A stretch of DNA of 64,000 nt from Hahellaceae bacterium (lineage in GTDB: Bacteria; Pseudomonadota; Gammaproteobacteria; Pseudomonadales; Oleiphilaceae), in assembly GCA_024234575.1 (NCBI GenBank), contig JACKOB010000005.1:62001-126000 (forward strand). The letters run 5' to 3'. The position numbers and the translations under genes are program-made. Below the pieces are notes generated by a model that saw nothing but the letters and a program-made list of their open reading frames with translations, did not search any database and was not told the origin of the DNA. Below are positions 46,425 through 56,117 of this stretch, piece after piece; within the stretch, counting starts at the first letter, position 1; every line of letters begins with the position of its first letter.

Positions 46425-47147
46425 ATGGCAAAGTGGTTTAAACCAAAATGGCGTAACCGTCTACAGAATGACGTCGACGGTACCCTAAAAAACAGAATTG
46501 AGGCCCTTACTGCCACTCGGCCCGATGAAACACTGTCATTGCTGAATACCAGATTTGTTGTCCTGGATTTTGAGACCACTGGCTTAAATATTCGTAAAGA
46601 TGTTCCTATTGCCTTAGGTGCGGTGACGGTTGAAAACGCCCGCATACAAAACGGCAGGCAATTCGAAAAGATATTGTTTCAACCAAACACTGCAGCGGGT
46701 GCGGCAACGCTCGTGCATGGAATCGTGCCTGGCGAAATTGCGCAAGGGGCGGATATAACTGAAAGCCTGATCGACTTTTACGAATATGCTAAAGATGCAA
46801 TTCTTATCGCGTTTCATGCTCCCTTCGACAAAGCGATTCTTAATAAGGCGGCTCAGTCGCACCTTGGATCTGTGCCAAACTACCCTTTTTATGATCTTGA
46901 AGACATCGCTTGCGCCTTCTACCCAATCCCGGGCAAAAACCTGCGAGGGCTTGATGCGTGGTGTCAGCACTTTGGATTCGATATGGATATTGATCGCCAT
47001 AATGCGTCGGCTGATGCGATGATTTCGGCCGAACTTTTGCTGGTTTGCCTCAATCAGGCTAAAAAGTTGGGAATAACAACCTGGGGCAGCTTTTTACAAA
47101 AAATCGAAGCTCAAACGAAACTACGAAAACAGCAGCATCAGCTCTAG
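46425..47147 (+). CDS. DnaQ-like 3'-5' exonuclease
   Basis: Start ATG 46425 is preferred to a TTG at 46395. The 240-residue protein has a DEDDh exonuclease fold: DFETTGLN (Exo I), HAPFDKAIL (Exo II) and HNASADAM (Exo III), with the catalytic His in the last. It is smaller than DNA polymerase epsilon and belongs to the group found with the cNMP-CBS-DUF294 protein. The substrate could be DNA or RNA ends. It is cotranscribed with the upstream gene. Confidence 0.85.
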   Translation: MAKWFKPKWRNRLQNDVDGTLKNRIEALTATRPDETLSLLNTRFVVLDFETTGLNIRKDVPIALGAVTVENARIQNGRQFEKILFQPNTAAGAATLVHGIVPGEIAQGADITESLIDFYEYAKDAILIAFHAPFDKAILNKAAQSHLGSVPNYPFYDLEDIACAFYPIPGKNLRGLDAWCQHFGFDMDIDRHNASADAMISAELLLVCLNQAKKLGITTWGSFLQKIEAQTKLRKQQHQL

Positions 47148-47195
47148 CCTATGCATGGCCCTACCTTATGAACTGAAAACCCTGCCCCAGTAAAA

Positions 47196-47231
47196 TTGAC
47201 CTGTGTCAAAACTGAAATTGACAAAGATCAA
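47196..47231 (+). promoter_or_regulatory. Two FNR/DNR-type palindromes upstream of the Crp/Fnr-family gene
   Basis: TTGAC-CTGT-GTCAA (47196-47209) and TTGAC-AAAG-ATCAA (47218-47231) match the FNR-type operator TTGAT-N4-ATCAA, with 22 bases between centres. A promoter-like CTGACA at 47248-47253 and TATAGT at 47270-47275 (16-base spacer) lie downstream, putting the second site about 57 bases before the likely start. The encoded protein has the FNR-type recognition helix, so autoregulation is likely. Confidence 0.65.
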
Positions 47232-47378
47232 TAAAGAACGCGTTAACCTGACAACTACTCATTAAGTGATATAGTAACAATGACTACGCGCTCTAGAATT
47301 CACCCCATAGGCATTTGGCGGGTTGAGAGATCGTACATTTGATCCGCTACATACAATAATATCAAGAGGTGAGCACAA

Positions 47379-48068
47379 ATGATTAATGCGATGGAGTTAT
47401 CAGAGATTCGGGGTTTTGCACCTTTCAGCCAGCTGAATCAGTCATCACTTCAAGAATTGTCTTTCGCTATTCGCCGTGAAGAAGTATCAGCCAACCGGGC
47501 AATTTTTCTTCAGGAAGACACCAATAACAAATTCTATCTCTTGGTTTCTGGCATGGTGACCCTGACACGGCTTTCTATGGATGGTAACGAGAAAGTCATT
47601 GATATTGTAGAACCAGGCCAGACCCTTGCAGAAACCGGCTTGTTTTTAGATGACCCCAAACACATCGCCACCGCCAAAGCGATTACAGATTGTGTACTGT
47701 ATTCATTTCAGTGCCAGACAGTAAAAGATCACTTGCAGTCAAATCCGCTTTGCTGCCTGCAATTTCTTAATACCATGTCCCAGAAGCTGGTGAACAAAGT
47801 ATTAGAAATTGAAAGTCTGACAATGGACACGGCGCTATCAAGAGTGGCGAGTTATCTTGTGCGCACAACCGCTGCACAGAAAGAAAACCGTACGTTCAGG
47901 TTACCCGTCCAGAAGCAACTGCTGGCATCAAGATTGGCGATCACGCCAGAAACACTTTCACGGATATTCAACAAATTCCGTCGTGACAAAATGATAGAAA
48001 TTAATGGCAGTGATATCCAGATTCCCGATATCCATGCGATGAAAACCAAGTATCTTACGGCTTGTTAA
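47379..48068 (+). CDS. Crp/Fnr-family regulator, DNR-like
   Basis: The 229-residue protein has a cNMP-type beta-barrel (about 10-130) and a helix-turn-helix (about 165-220) with the recognition helix TPETLSRIF. E-x-x-SR in this helix reads TTGAT half sites. The N-terminus lacks the cysteine cluster of FNR, so it does not hold the oxygen-sensing iron-sulfur centre; the DNR or NnrR type, sensing NO or another signal by heme, is more likely. The SD is AAGAGGTGAG. It ends inside the convergent menE gene by 14 bases. FNR boxes and a promoter lie upstream. Confidence 0.88.
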   Translation: MINAMELSEIRGFAPFSQLNQSSLQELSFAIRREEVSANRAIFLQEDTNNKFYLLVSGMVTLTRLSMDGNEKVIDIVEPGQTLAETGLFLDDPKHIATAKAITDCVLYSFQCQTVKDHLQSNPLCCLQFLNTMSQKLVNKVLEIESLTMDTALSRVASYLVRTTAAQKENRTFRLPVQKQLLASRLAITPETLSRIFNKFRRDKMIEINGSDIQIPDIHAMKTKYLTAC

Positions 48069-49506
48069 GCAGCCGCCGCACAAGGCTTTGACGACTTACC
48101 TTTAACTGGCCACCATCACTTGTCTCAAGCAGGAAGAATTCACGCGGCACTTTGAATGCAGGCAGCTGCGTTGATAGCTGCCTCTGCAATTGTTCAAGAC
48201 CCTTCGCATCAGGCAGCCTGCTAAGGAAACAGACCGGTATCGAGCCATAGATGGCATCGGGTCTGGGCACAACAATACACTGCTCTACTGAAAGCAATGC
48301 ATAGATAAAGCGCTCAATTTCTTCGGGCTGAATATTCTCACCGCCAGAAATAAACTGGCTGTCTATGCGTCCCAAATATGTCAGACCATCATCGGTCAAC
48401 TGGCCTATATCCCGGGTATGAAACCACCCCTCCGCATCCACGGGTAACTCAATATGCCCCTCATGCCAGTAACCTAAAAAAAGCGTGTCACCCCTGACCA
48501 GTATCTCCCCCGTGTTGGCGATTTTAATCTGCTGCCCGGGTAAACACTGTCGCAGAATCCCTTGCGAATTTGCAGGGCCGGTCATCGCTTGGGATGCAGT
48601 TTCGGTCATTCCATAGGAAATGAGTACCTGCCAGTCTTTCGCCTGCAACCACCGAAGCAACGCCTCGCTACAGGCAGCACCACCGACGAGTAAATAACGT
48701 AGAGAAACATCCTGCATGGGTGCTGGGTGCAACCTTAATTGTTCCAGTTGTGACGGAACCGCAGAGAGGTGTGTCACGTACTGGGCAGCCAGGAAGTCTG
48801 CCAGCGCTTCGCCATCACGAATTGCTATAGTCGCGCCTGCTATGATGACACGCATGACGATGGCCAGGCCGGATACATGGTGCAGCGGTAAAGTCAGCGC
48901 CCAGCAATCTCCCGACTTCAGCGGTATTTGCTGTTGACTACCCATGGCACTGGAATAATGGTTTTTGTAGCAGTGCATGGCCAGCTTTGGATGTCCGCTA
49001 CTACCTGACGTAAATATACCCGTAAAAGGAGCAAGCTGATCAATCGGCACATTACAACTGTCGTTATAGTTTTCCCGCGTCGCGACGGATGCCAGTAACT
49101 GCTTTAAGGTCGTCTCATTCACAACAAACCGGGGCTTTATGTGAGAGAAAAGCGACTTGGCGTAATCTGCAGGGTATTTTGGATTAACCGGGATAATAAT
49201 GACCCCTGATCTGAGTGCGGCAAAAATCAACGGCACCAAGATCGATACGTCACTTACAAGACACACCAGCCGGTAGCCTTCGCTAACACCAGCCCTCTGC
49301 AATGCCTCGACCAAAACGCTGACCAGATCATCTAACTGCTGATAGTTTACACAGATGCGGCCGTGCTTTATGGCGATGGCATCAGGTTGTCGCAATGCTT
49401 GATATCTTACCGGGCAAACACAGGCATCCGGTTGCTGACCGTGTTCACCTTGCGCAGATGTATTGTGCATTGCTGAGTTAGAGTCAGAGTTAGATTTTAC
49501 TTTCAC
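48055..49506 (-). CDS. menE: 2-succinylbenzoate-CoA ligase
   Basis: The 483-residue enzyme is a member of the adenylate-forming family: the P-loop-like TSGSSGHPKLAMH, SYGMTETAS, and FHTRDIGQLTDDG, with the C-terminal catalytic Lys in QLKVSRQSL. It activates o-succinylbenzoate to its CoA ester in menaquinone synthesis. It is the last gene of the menF-D-B-C-E row, 75 bases after menC. The start is GTG 49506; an internal ATG at 49470 is also possible since the first 30 residues are poorly conserved. The 3' end overlaps the convergent regulator gene by 14 bases. Confidence 0.9.
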   Translation of the reverse strand: MKVKSNSDSNSAMHNTSAQGEHGQQPDACVCPVRYQALRQPDAIAIKHGRICVNYQQLDDLVSVLVEALQRAGVSEGYRLVCLVSDVSILVPLIFAALRSGVIIIPVNPKYPADYAKSLFSHIKPRFVVNETTLKQLLASVATRENYNDSCNVPIDQLAPFTGIFTSGSSGHPKLAMHCYKNHYSSAMGSQQQIPLKSGDCWALTLPLHHVSGLAIVMRVIIAGATIAIRDGEALADFLAAQYVTHLSAVPSQLEQLRLHPAPMQDVSLRYLLVGGAACSEALLRWLQAKDWQVLISYGMTETASQAMTGPANSQGILRQCLPGQQIKIANTGEILVRGDTLFLGYWHEGHIELPVDAEGWFHTRDIGQLTDDGLTYLGRIDSQFISGGENIQPEEIERFIYALLSVEQCIVVPRPDAIYGSIPVCFLSRLPDAKGLEQLQRQLSTQLPAFKVPREFFLLETSDGGQLKVSRQSLVRRLLNKP

Positions 49507-49581
49507 ACATCAGTCCACAAATCACGATGAATAGAGCAATTGGCCGGGCATGAAAAATGTTTTCGTGTAGTTCGTAAACCA

Positions 49582-50616
49582 TCAGCCCGCCGTCAAAACT
49601 TTCCCACTCTGAATTGTCCAAAGCGGCATCAATTCTGCCAAAGAGACCAGCGGCCGAGGCACTTCGCCCATCATGACACATGGCCGTATGACATCATGTG
49701 AGAACACTGACAAGGTATCAAGCCCGGGCATGCTTTCAGGAGTATAAGTAGTAGCGAGGGCTGCCAGCTGGCTTATCCCCAAACTTGATTGGTAACTGCT
49801 GCTGATAACCACTTTCGCACCACGACTCTTGGCCTCGGCAAGTACCTGTTGGAAGCCTCGCCAACCGCCCGGATGAATACCAGGTTTAACGATAAATGCG
49901 GCTATTTCGCTATCCGCCAACGCATTATGGGGCTCTCTCAAAGACTCATCTAAAGCCAACTTAACCGGGGTGACACAGTTTAAGCGAAGGGAATCTGCGA
50001 GGGTTTGGCAAGGCTCTTCCAAAAACTCGATACGTGTCCAATCGACTGATTGGCAAAACTTTGTCGCCTGAGATAAGGTCCATGCCCGGTTCGCATCCAA
50101 TCGAAAAACCGACTCCGGAAGTGCAATGAAAAGTCGGTTCAGCAGGTCGATGTCCTCATCCAGCGATGCCCTGCCGACCTTCACTTTCAGCACCCTGACA
50201 GGTTTGGTCTTTAGGTTGCGAATGACTGCATCTATCTGCTCATCAGGCTGCAAAAGGTGGCAAGTTTCAATCAACTTTTTGCCATACATTGGCTGTGCCG
50301 CCAACAGCTCTTGCCGTGCACAATCAAAAGCCCACCGGGCACTGGCACAAACGGACGCATCTGCGCGGGCATCCATTGCATCCACATTCCAGGTCAACAA
50401 ACGGGTGTTTGCTAATGCCAGCGCTTGCAGAGATTCTGCCGCCTGCACAATCGTTTCTGGACTAAATCCAGGCAGAGGAGCCGCTTCGCCAAGCCCTTCG
50501 CCCTGCTCATCTGACAACCGTAAAATGAGACCTTCGCGTGTTTTCGCCCAGTCGCCATTGAGGTAAAGAGGCGACCGTAGAGGCAACCGGTAGCGATACA
50601 GCTCCGCACGCAACAT
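49582..50616 (-). CDS. menC: o-succinylbenzoate synthase
   Basis: The 344-residue protein belongs to the enolase/muconate-lactonising superfamily: LKVKVG (KxK), RLDANRAW, EFLEEP, ALDES and IVKPGIHPGG supply the catalytic lysines and metal ligands. It dehydrates SHCHC to o-succinylbenzoate. The start ATG 50616 is 17 bases after the menB stop. Its place between menB and menE fits the pathway. Confidence 0.92.
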   Translation of the reverse strand: MLRAELYRYRLPLRSPLYLNGDWAKTREGLILRLSDEQGEGLGEAAPLPGFSPETIVQAAESLQALALANTRLLTWNVDAMDARADASVCASARWAFDCARQELLAAQPMYGKKLIETCHLLQPDEQIDAVIRNLKTKPVRVLKVKVGRASLDEDIDLLNRLFIALPESVFRLDANRAWTLSQATKFCQSVDWTRIEFLEEPCQTLADSLRLNCVTPVKLALDESLREPHNALADSEIAAFIVKPGIHPGGWRGFQQVLAEAKSRGAKVVISSSYQSSLGISQLAALATTYTPESMPGLDTLSVFSHDVIRPCVMMGEVPRPLVSLAELMPLWTIQSGKVLTAG

Positions 50617-50633
50617 GCTAAATGCTCAGTCTG

Positions 50634-51488
50634 CTAGGGCTTACGAGGAAACTTGTCAAAGTCTGGCTTACGCTTTTCCATAAATGCATTACGGCCTTCT
50701 TGCGCCTCTTCAGTCATATAAAACAACATGGTTGCGTTACCTGCTAGTTCCTGCAGCCCGGTTTGGCCGTCGCAATCGGCATTCATCGCGGCCTTCAGAC
50801 ATCGCAGGGCCATGGGGGAGTTCTGGAGAATTTCACGGCACCAGCGCACGGTTTCCTTCTCGAGCTCCGCCAGCGGTACCACCTTATTCACCAGCCCCAT
50901 TTCTAAAGCTTCGTCAGCTGAATACTGGCGACACAAAAACCATATTTCTCTCGCTTTCTTCTGGCCCACCATTCTGGCCAAATAACTCGAGCCAAAACCA
51001 CCATCAAAAGAGCCAACTGCCGGCCCGGTTTGACCAAATACCGCGTTGTCAGCGGCAATGGTAAGATCACAGACCACATGCAAAACATGGCCACCACCAA
51101 TGGCGTAACCAGCTACCATGGCGACCACAGGCTTAGGGCAGGTACGAATCTGTCGCTGAAGATCCAACACATTCAGGTGCTGCGTGCCTTTGTCGTCTTT
51201 GTAGCCTGCTTCACCACGAATGGACTGATCGCCCCCCGAACAAAATGCAGCGCCACCCTCTCCGGTAAAAATGATCACGCCGACCTCTGCATCATAACGC
51301 GCATTTTCTAAGGCGCGGCCCATCTCCATAACCGTCTGCGGACGAAAAGCATTATGTACACCGGGTCGGTTAATACTGATCTTGGCAATGCCCTCGGCCT
51401 TACTATAAATAATGTCTTCAAAACCTTCAGACACATCCTGCCATACGATGGGTGCCAATAATGCTTCTTCTGTTAGTCCGTATTTCAT
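50634..51488 (-). CDS. menB: 1,4-dihydroxy-2-naphthoyl-CoA synthase
   Basis: The 284-residue crotonase-fold enzyme carries [22 protein letters not shown] and [14 protein letters not shown], the specific MenB fingerprint including the Asp in SFDGG. It cyclises o-succinylbenzoyl-CoA to DHNA-CoA. Length is typical. It follows menD with a 90-base gap that has no menH gene, unlike the E. coli order, so the MenH step is encoded elsewhere or is spontaneous. Confidence 0.95.
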   Translation of the reverse strand: MKYGLTEEALLAPIVWQDVSEGFEDIIYSKAEGIAKISINRPGVHNAFRPQTVMEMGRALENARYDAEVGVIIFTGEGGAAFCSGGDQSIRGEAGYKDDKGTQHLNVLDLQRQIRTCPKPVVAMVAGYAIGGGHVLHVVCDLTIAADNAVFGQTGPAVGSFDGGFGSSYLARMVGQKKAREIWFLCRQYSADEALEMGLVNKVVPLAELEKETVRWCREILQNSPMALRCLKAAMNADCDGQTGLQELAGNATMLFYMTEEAQEGRNAFMEKRKPDFDKFPRKP

Positions 51489-51578
51489 ATTTTCTGCCTG
51501 TCCTTTGTAATGTACTCCGGTATTGCCGGATCTATTATTTTCAATGTCTATTTCTTTAGTTACCTATGTTTACGATAT

Positions 51579-53372
51579 CTATAATTTCAGTGTCAAACTT
51601 TGCACCCACGACGTTCTTTCTCTGGCATCCGCATAACTGTCGTCCGCCGTTGTTTTTACTTCAACTAACATTGGTGAACCCAGCTTTTTTACCCCCTGCG
51701 CTAAATTGGCAAACTGCTCCGGCGTTTGCGGTGTTTCGTAAGCAATGCCAAACATTGCGGCGGCCTGATCAAAAGCATAGCCATGCGGCATTTGATAGTA
51801 GTCTCGCCGCAAATTTTCGTCAGGCACTGGCAGGTGGTGAAAAATCCCGCCCCCATCATTGTTTAGCACGACAACCATAAGCGGCATTTGTGCATTGCGC
51901 AAGAGATGCAGGGAGTTCAGATCATGCAGCAAGGACGTGTCACCAAGAACCACGATAGTCAGCTTTTTGCTGGCAGCGGCAATTCCACAAGCAGTTGCCA
52001 ACAATCCGTCGATACCGCTGGCGCCGCGATTGGCATACACACGGGTGCCGTCAGGCAGTTTGGCCGACAACTGATCAAACAGCCTGATACTTAAACTGTT
52101 GCCAATAAAAAGATTACAACTATTTGGTATGCTGGTGGCCAGCCGATGTACAACAGCACTTTCACTCAGAGCATTGGTGCCGGACATGCGACTATATAGT
52201 GCCGTGTCCATCATTTCATTCAGTTGCAACAACGTTTTCGCTGATACTGAAACTGCTTTTCGTTCAATCTCCAGAGGCAACACTGTCTGGTAAAAACAAG
52301 CAACCGACATGGCAAAAAAGCGATCGGAAGGCTTACCCGGTGTTAATGGATATTCTCCGGGGTGTACATGCCAGAAAATATCTGCTGTATGAGTATCGAG
52401 AAAAGCCTGTAAGCGCTTCGAAACAAGCCGACCGCCAATCTGAAGCAGTGCGTTAAACTGCGAAAAACACGCTTTGCCTTGCTCGGTTAACAACAGTAAA
52501 TCAGCCAAACCAATATTGTTGCCCGCTGTTCTTAGCTGCGATTGAATGTCAGTAACCACCGGCCACCCCAGCATATTGGCCAATTTAGCAGCCTCACGGG
52601 CCTCGGCGGGATCAGTTTGCGCCCCCACTATAACCAGACCGTTGCAGCCGCTAAACCTTCGCCAATCTGCTTCAGTTAGGTGTTTGTTGCCATGATCATG
52701 CATTTCCTCGCCAAGCCCCGTGCCGTTGGCCAGTGCTTCAGCCTTTTGCGGCAGTAGCAGCGGCCGGGATGAATGCAGCCAGTCTTCGATGCCCAGCGAG
52801 TGAAGTTCACTTTTTGAAAGTGCTAACGACTGCGGATAAAGGGGCTCGTCGTACATGATGTTGAGATGCACCACATCGGCAAAAGGCCTGGTTAACGGCG
52901 CTAAAGCCCGGTCGAGCTCAGCGAGCAGCACAGGGGCAGAAAAAGACTCGGTGGGGGGTTCAATTGTCGTGGATGTGCCGACAAAGGTGCCAAAAATATC
53001 CCGTTGCCAGATACTTTGATTCGCACCACAATTTTGCAGCCGTGGCGGTCGATCTGCAGAGAGTATGATAAGCGGCACACCAGACTGATGCGCCTCGATA
53101 ACAGCCGGGTATAAATTGGCTACCGCGGTGCCTGAAGTCGTGATCACAGCAACGGGTGCAAGGGTTGCACGTGCAATGCCCAGGGCAAAAAAGCCAAGTC
53201 CTCGCTCATCAAAGTGCCTGTGTAAGATCATCTCCTTATGATTAACCGCCGCCACCGTTAATGGCGTACTGCGCGAACCCGGCGCGATACAGCAATGTCG
53301 AACACCCCAGCGGTAAAGCTCTTCAAGAATCAGATAACTCTGCATAGAGTTCAGGGATTGCTGATGTATCAC
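51579..53372 (-). CDS. menD: SEPHCHC synthase (2-oxoglutarate decarboxylase, ThDP-dependent)
   Basis: The 597-residue ThDP enzyme has PGSRSTPLTVAA near the N-terminus, the catalytic Glu in DERGLGFFALG, TTSGTAVANL, and the ThDP/Mg site GDTSLLHDLNSL with NNDGGGIFHHLP. It joins 2-oxoglutarate-derived succinic semialdehyde to isochorismate. It starts at GTG 53372, overlapping the menF stop by 4 bases (GTGA), so translation is coupled. Length agrees with the family, about 560-600. Confidence 0.95.
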   Translation of the reverse strand: MIHQQSLNSMQSYLILEELYRWGVRHCCIAPGSRSTPLTVAAVNHKEMILHRHFDERGLGFFALGIARATLAPVAVITTSGTAVANLYPAVIEAHQSGVPLIILSADRPPRLQNCGANQSIWQRDIFGTFVGTSTTIEPPTESFSAPVLLAELDRALAPLTRPFADVVHLNIMYDEPLYPQSLALSKSELHSLGIEDWLHSSRPLLLPQKAEALANGTGLGEEMHDHGNKHLTEADWRRFSGCNGLVIVGAQTDPAEAREAAKLANMLGWPVVTDIQSQLRTAGNNIGLADLLLLTEQGKACFSQFNALLQIGGRLVSKRLQAFLDTHTADIFWHVHPGEYPLTPGKPSDRFFAMSVACFYQTVLPLEIERKAVSVSAKTLLQLNEMMDTALYSRMSGTNALSESAVVHRLATSIPNSCNLFIGNSLSIRLFDQLSAKLPDGTRVYANRGASGIDGLLATACGIAAASKKLTIVVLGDTSLLHDLNSLHLLRNAQMPLMVVVLNNDGGGIFHHLPVPDENLRRDYYQMPHGYAFDQAAAMFGIAYETPQTPEQFANLAQGVKKLGSPMLVEVKTTADDSYADARERTSWVQSLTLKL

Positions 53373-54832
53373 GGACTAACCATCGCGCCTGGCTCAGCAA
53401 CAGCTGCCTCCACGTTACCATTTTTTCTTGTAACCGCCTGGGCAGACACTGATTGCCTCACTTCATTAAACAACGACATGGGTACAGCTATTTTATCTTC
53501 TAACTCGTTCCATTCGTTGGCAGCAGACGACTCTGGTACGATGCCTGCACCGGCAAATAAACACACCTCCGCGCCCGTTACCGTTGCCGAGCGAATACCC
53601 ACGGCGAACTCGCTGCTATTTCCTTGCATCATACCAAACAGCCCGGCGAAGTAGCCTCTTTCGTCGGGCTCAAGATTGTCAATCAACGAGCAGGCGGCTT
53701 CCTGAGGCAAACCCGCAATAGCGGCCGTGGGGTGTAACGTACTAATGATATCTGCATCAGTAACATTGCTTTTAAGCCGGGCTCGCATGGGGTAATACAA
53801 GTGCTGAATATGTCGCTGCTTGCTACAACGGGTCTGCTCCCCCCTGATATCATCACTTATCGTCGCTAATTTATTCTGTAAATCTTCTACCACAAGCCGA
53901 TGCTCGTAGATATTTTTGCTATCGCTTAACAATGATAGTTCGTTCTGCCTGTCGCCGGCGGCCGTTGTACCCCGCCGATTGGTTCCAGCCAACGCCTCAG
54001 TGCGCAAACTTTTGCCCTCTCTGGCAAACAACTGCTCAGGAGAAAAAGAGATAAAACCGGTCTCCACACTTTCTTGAAAGGCAAAGCCAAAGCAATTTTC
54101 GGTTTGCCGCTGCCAATTTAAGAACAACCTCCAGAACGGAACAGAATAGCCAGCCGAAAGCACAGTTTTTCGCGCCAGCACCACTTTTTTAAGCTCAGAG
54201 GCATCAAATTTACGATGCACTTCGGCGATCATTTGTTGCCAGTGTAGAAATGATGGAAAGTCTTTTCGAACCACAGCAGGTAATGAGCCCTTTTCCGTGC
54301 AGGCTGGTAAGGTCGCGGTGAGCAAAGCAAGCAAATCTTCATAACGCTGACAATTGATCTGCGGGCAGACATTCAATTGCAGCCGAATCACCGATGGCCC
54401 CGCAGTTACCTCTAACATCGGTACAATAAGTCTGGCAGATGATGTTTTTTCGCGACGCTTATAGACCTGCGCTAGTGGGTCAGTCACGTTGTTTTGAGAT
54501 GAAGGCCTGGCGGCATCAAAGGATGACAGCCAGTAATAACGCATGCCCCCCCTGTTTTCAGGCGCTTGAGACAAAGGTGCGAAAGCATCCTGATTATGCC
54601 ATTGGCGAGCGCACCCCATTGCAAAGCTGTATTGCTGCGCGCCCCTGCTCTGCCAATAGACTTTAGGATATACATGCGTATCTGCCATGAGAACTTCAGG
54701 AGACCAGCCATCAATGCTGACATCAACAGACAGTGGCATTATTGCCGCTGCTTGCGACTTTGCCAGTGTTGCAGAGCACTCAGCCAACTTTAATCCAAGT
54801 TCACGGACGCCATCTTCCAAACGATCAAACAC
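53369..54832 (-). CDS. menF: Isochorismate synthase
   Basis: The 487-residue protein is a chorismate-utilising enzyme: LKKVVLARKTVL, FISFSPEQLFAREG, TEALAGTNRRG, LHPTAAIAGLPQ and ERGYFAGLFG. It converts chorismate to isochorismate at the head of the menaquinone path. The N-terminal 180 residues are less conserved. GTG 54832 is the start. It leads the operon. The divergent menA gene lies 213 bases upstream, and the region between must hold both promoters. Confidence 0.93.
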   Translation of the reverse strand: MFDRLEDGVRELGLKLAECSATLAKSQAAAIMPLSVDVSIDGWSPEVLMADTHVYPKVYWQSRGAQQYSFAMGCARQWHNQDAFAPLSQAPENRGGMRYYWLSSFDAARPSSQNNVTDPLAQVYKRREKTSSARLIVPMLEVTAGPSVIRLQLNVCPQINCQRYEDLLALLTATLPACTEKGSLPAVVRKDFPSFLHWQQMIAEVHRKFDASELKKVVLARKTVLSAGYSVPFWRLFLNWQRQTENCFGFAFQESVETGFISFSPEQLFAREGKSLRTEALAGTNRRGTTAAGDRQNELSLLSDSKNIYEHRLVVEDLQNKLATISDDIRGEQTRCSKQRHIQHLYYPMRARLKSNVTDADIISTLHPTAAIAGLPQEAACSLIDNLEPDERGYFAGLFGMMQGNSSEFAVGIRSATVTGAEVCLFAGAGIVPESSAANEWNELEDKIAVPMSLFNEVRQSVSAQAVTRKNGNVEAAVAEPGAMVSP

Positions 54833-55045
54833 GTTACTTCACCGCTTCCCATCGCCATTGTTTAACTAGTCTATATTGCCCCGGCACTACCTGCTCAGCA
54901 CATCGTCGGCCAGAAGGGGCGAAGATGACACATCAATACGAACTCAACACTTTATAACAAAACGAAGAACACAGTACACCGAGAGCGACACACAACGCAC
55001 AGTATACTAAAATCCCTGCTTTTACTTATTGGTTGCAGATCAATT

Positions 55046-55942
55046 ATGGCCCTATCTATTTGGCTCACGGCAATGCGCCTGCGTACCCTGCCACTGGCTT
55101 TAGGAAGTATGGCGGCAGGCTTTGCAATTGTCCCGGCAGGCCATCCCATTGACTGGACGGTAGCAGCACTGACCTTGGGCACGATGTTACTCTTGCAAAT
55201 TTTGTCTAACATCGCCAACGATTATGGCGATGGACTCAGTGGCGTCGATAATCACCAACGACAAGGCCCCCAACGGGTGTTGCAAGGTGGAATGGTGACC
55301 CCTAAGCAGCTGCGCACGGCGATTAGTCTGTTAGTGCTGCTGTCAGCGATTTCTGGGGGGGCACTGCTTTATCTGGCCTTGCCTGCATGGAAAGAAATTC
55401 TCGTTTTTCTAGGGATTGGCGCGCTTTCGATTGTTGCCGCGATCACCTATACCGTTGGTAAAAAACCCTATGGCTATGTGGGCCTGGGCGACCTTTCTGT
55501 ATTGATTTTCTTTGGCTTTGTGGCGGTCATCGGCACCGCCTATTTGCAGAGTAATCAGCTTTTTCTGCTGGACCTTCTGCCCGCGCTGTCAGTGGGCATG
55601 CTGGCGGTAGCGGTTTTAAATATCAATAATATCCGCGACATAGAAACTGATCTGCAAGCCGGCAAACGGACGATGGCAGCCAGACTTGGGCAACGTAACG
55701 CACTAATCTACCACTGTCTGCTGGTGAGCCTGGCACTCGCCGGAATGCATTGTTACCTGTGGCTACACAAAGCACCTTATGCCGTGATCTTAAGCCTTAC
55801 GATTCCCGCATTCATCTGGCACGGTTTCCAGTTGTTTAAAGTAACTGACAAAACCCGTTATAACCTATTACTGAAGACCATGGTCTTATTGGCATTTTCA
55901 GTAGATGTCATTTTCTTTTTGGCCTCTCAATTACAATCTTGA
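55046..55942 (+). CDS. menA: 1,4-dihydroxy-2-naphthoate prenyltransferase
   Basis: The 298-residue membrane protein of the UbiA family has about nine helices. The first Asp-rich motif NDYGDGLSGVDN and the second NIRDIETDLQAGKRT are both present and bind the prenyl diphosphate through Mg2+. It attaches the polyprenyl chain to DHNA, making demethylmenaquinone. The gene is divergent from menF-D-B-C-E, and TATACT at 55003-55008 is a possible -10 element. The final methylation (UbiE/MenG) is not in this window. Confidence 0.93.
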   Translation: MALSIWLTAMRLRTLPLALGSMAAGFAIVPAGHPIDWTVAALTLGTMLLLQILSNIANDYGDGLSGVDNHQRQGPQRVLQGGMVTPKQLRTAISLLVLLSAISGGALLYLALPAWKEILVFLGIGALSIVAAITYTVGKKPYGYVGLGDLSVLIFFGFVAVIGTAYLQSNQLFLLDLLPALSVGMLAVAVLNINNIRDIETDLQAGKRTMAARLGQRNALIYHCLLVSLALAGMHCYLWLHKAPYAVILSLTIPAFIWHGFQLFKVTDKTRYNLLLKTMVLLAFSVDVIFFLASQLQS

Positions 55943-56117
55943 TCAAGGATTATCAGCCTGTCTGTCCTAGGCAACATTTACCGGAAATACCCTTACATTT
56001 TCAACGCAGAAACTTGTTTTAGCGTCTAAACTTAACGGCATGAGTACATCAACATTGGCCGCCTGTTCTATCTAGTGATGGCATAGCCTTTTTGTCATCC
56101 CAATTTGACGTTGCATA

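Noticed and set aside
48055..48130. Loss of the catalytic lysine in MenE (GGQ in place of GK)
   Set aside because: Aligning LKVSRQSL with GKIDRKAL restores the lysine one step later, so the enzyme is probably intact.
55025..55046. FNR box before menA (TTGGTTGCAGATCAA)
   Set aside because: The half sites are separated by 5 instead of 4 bases and the left half is imperfect; it also sits right at the start codon.
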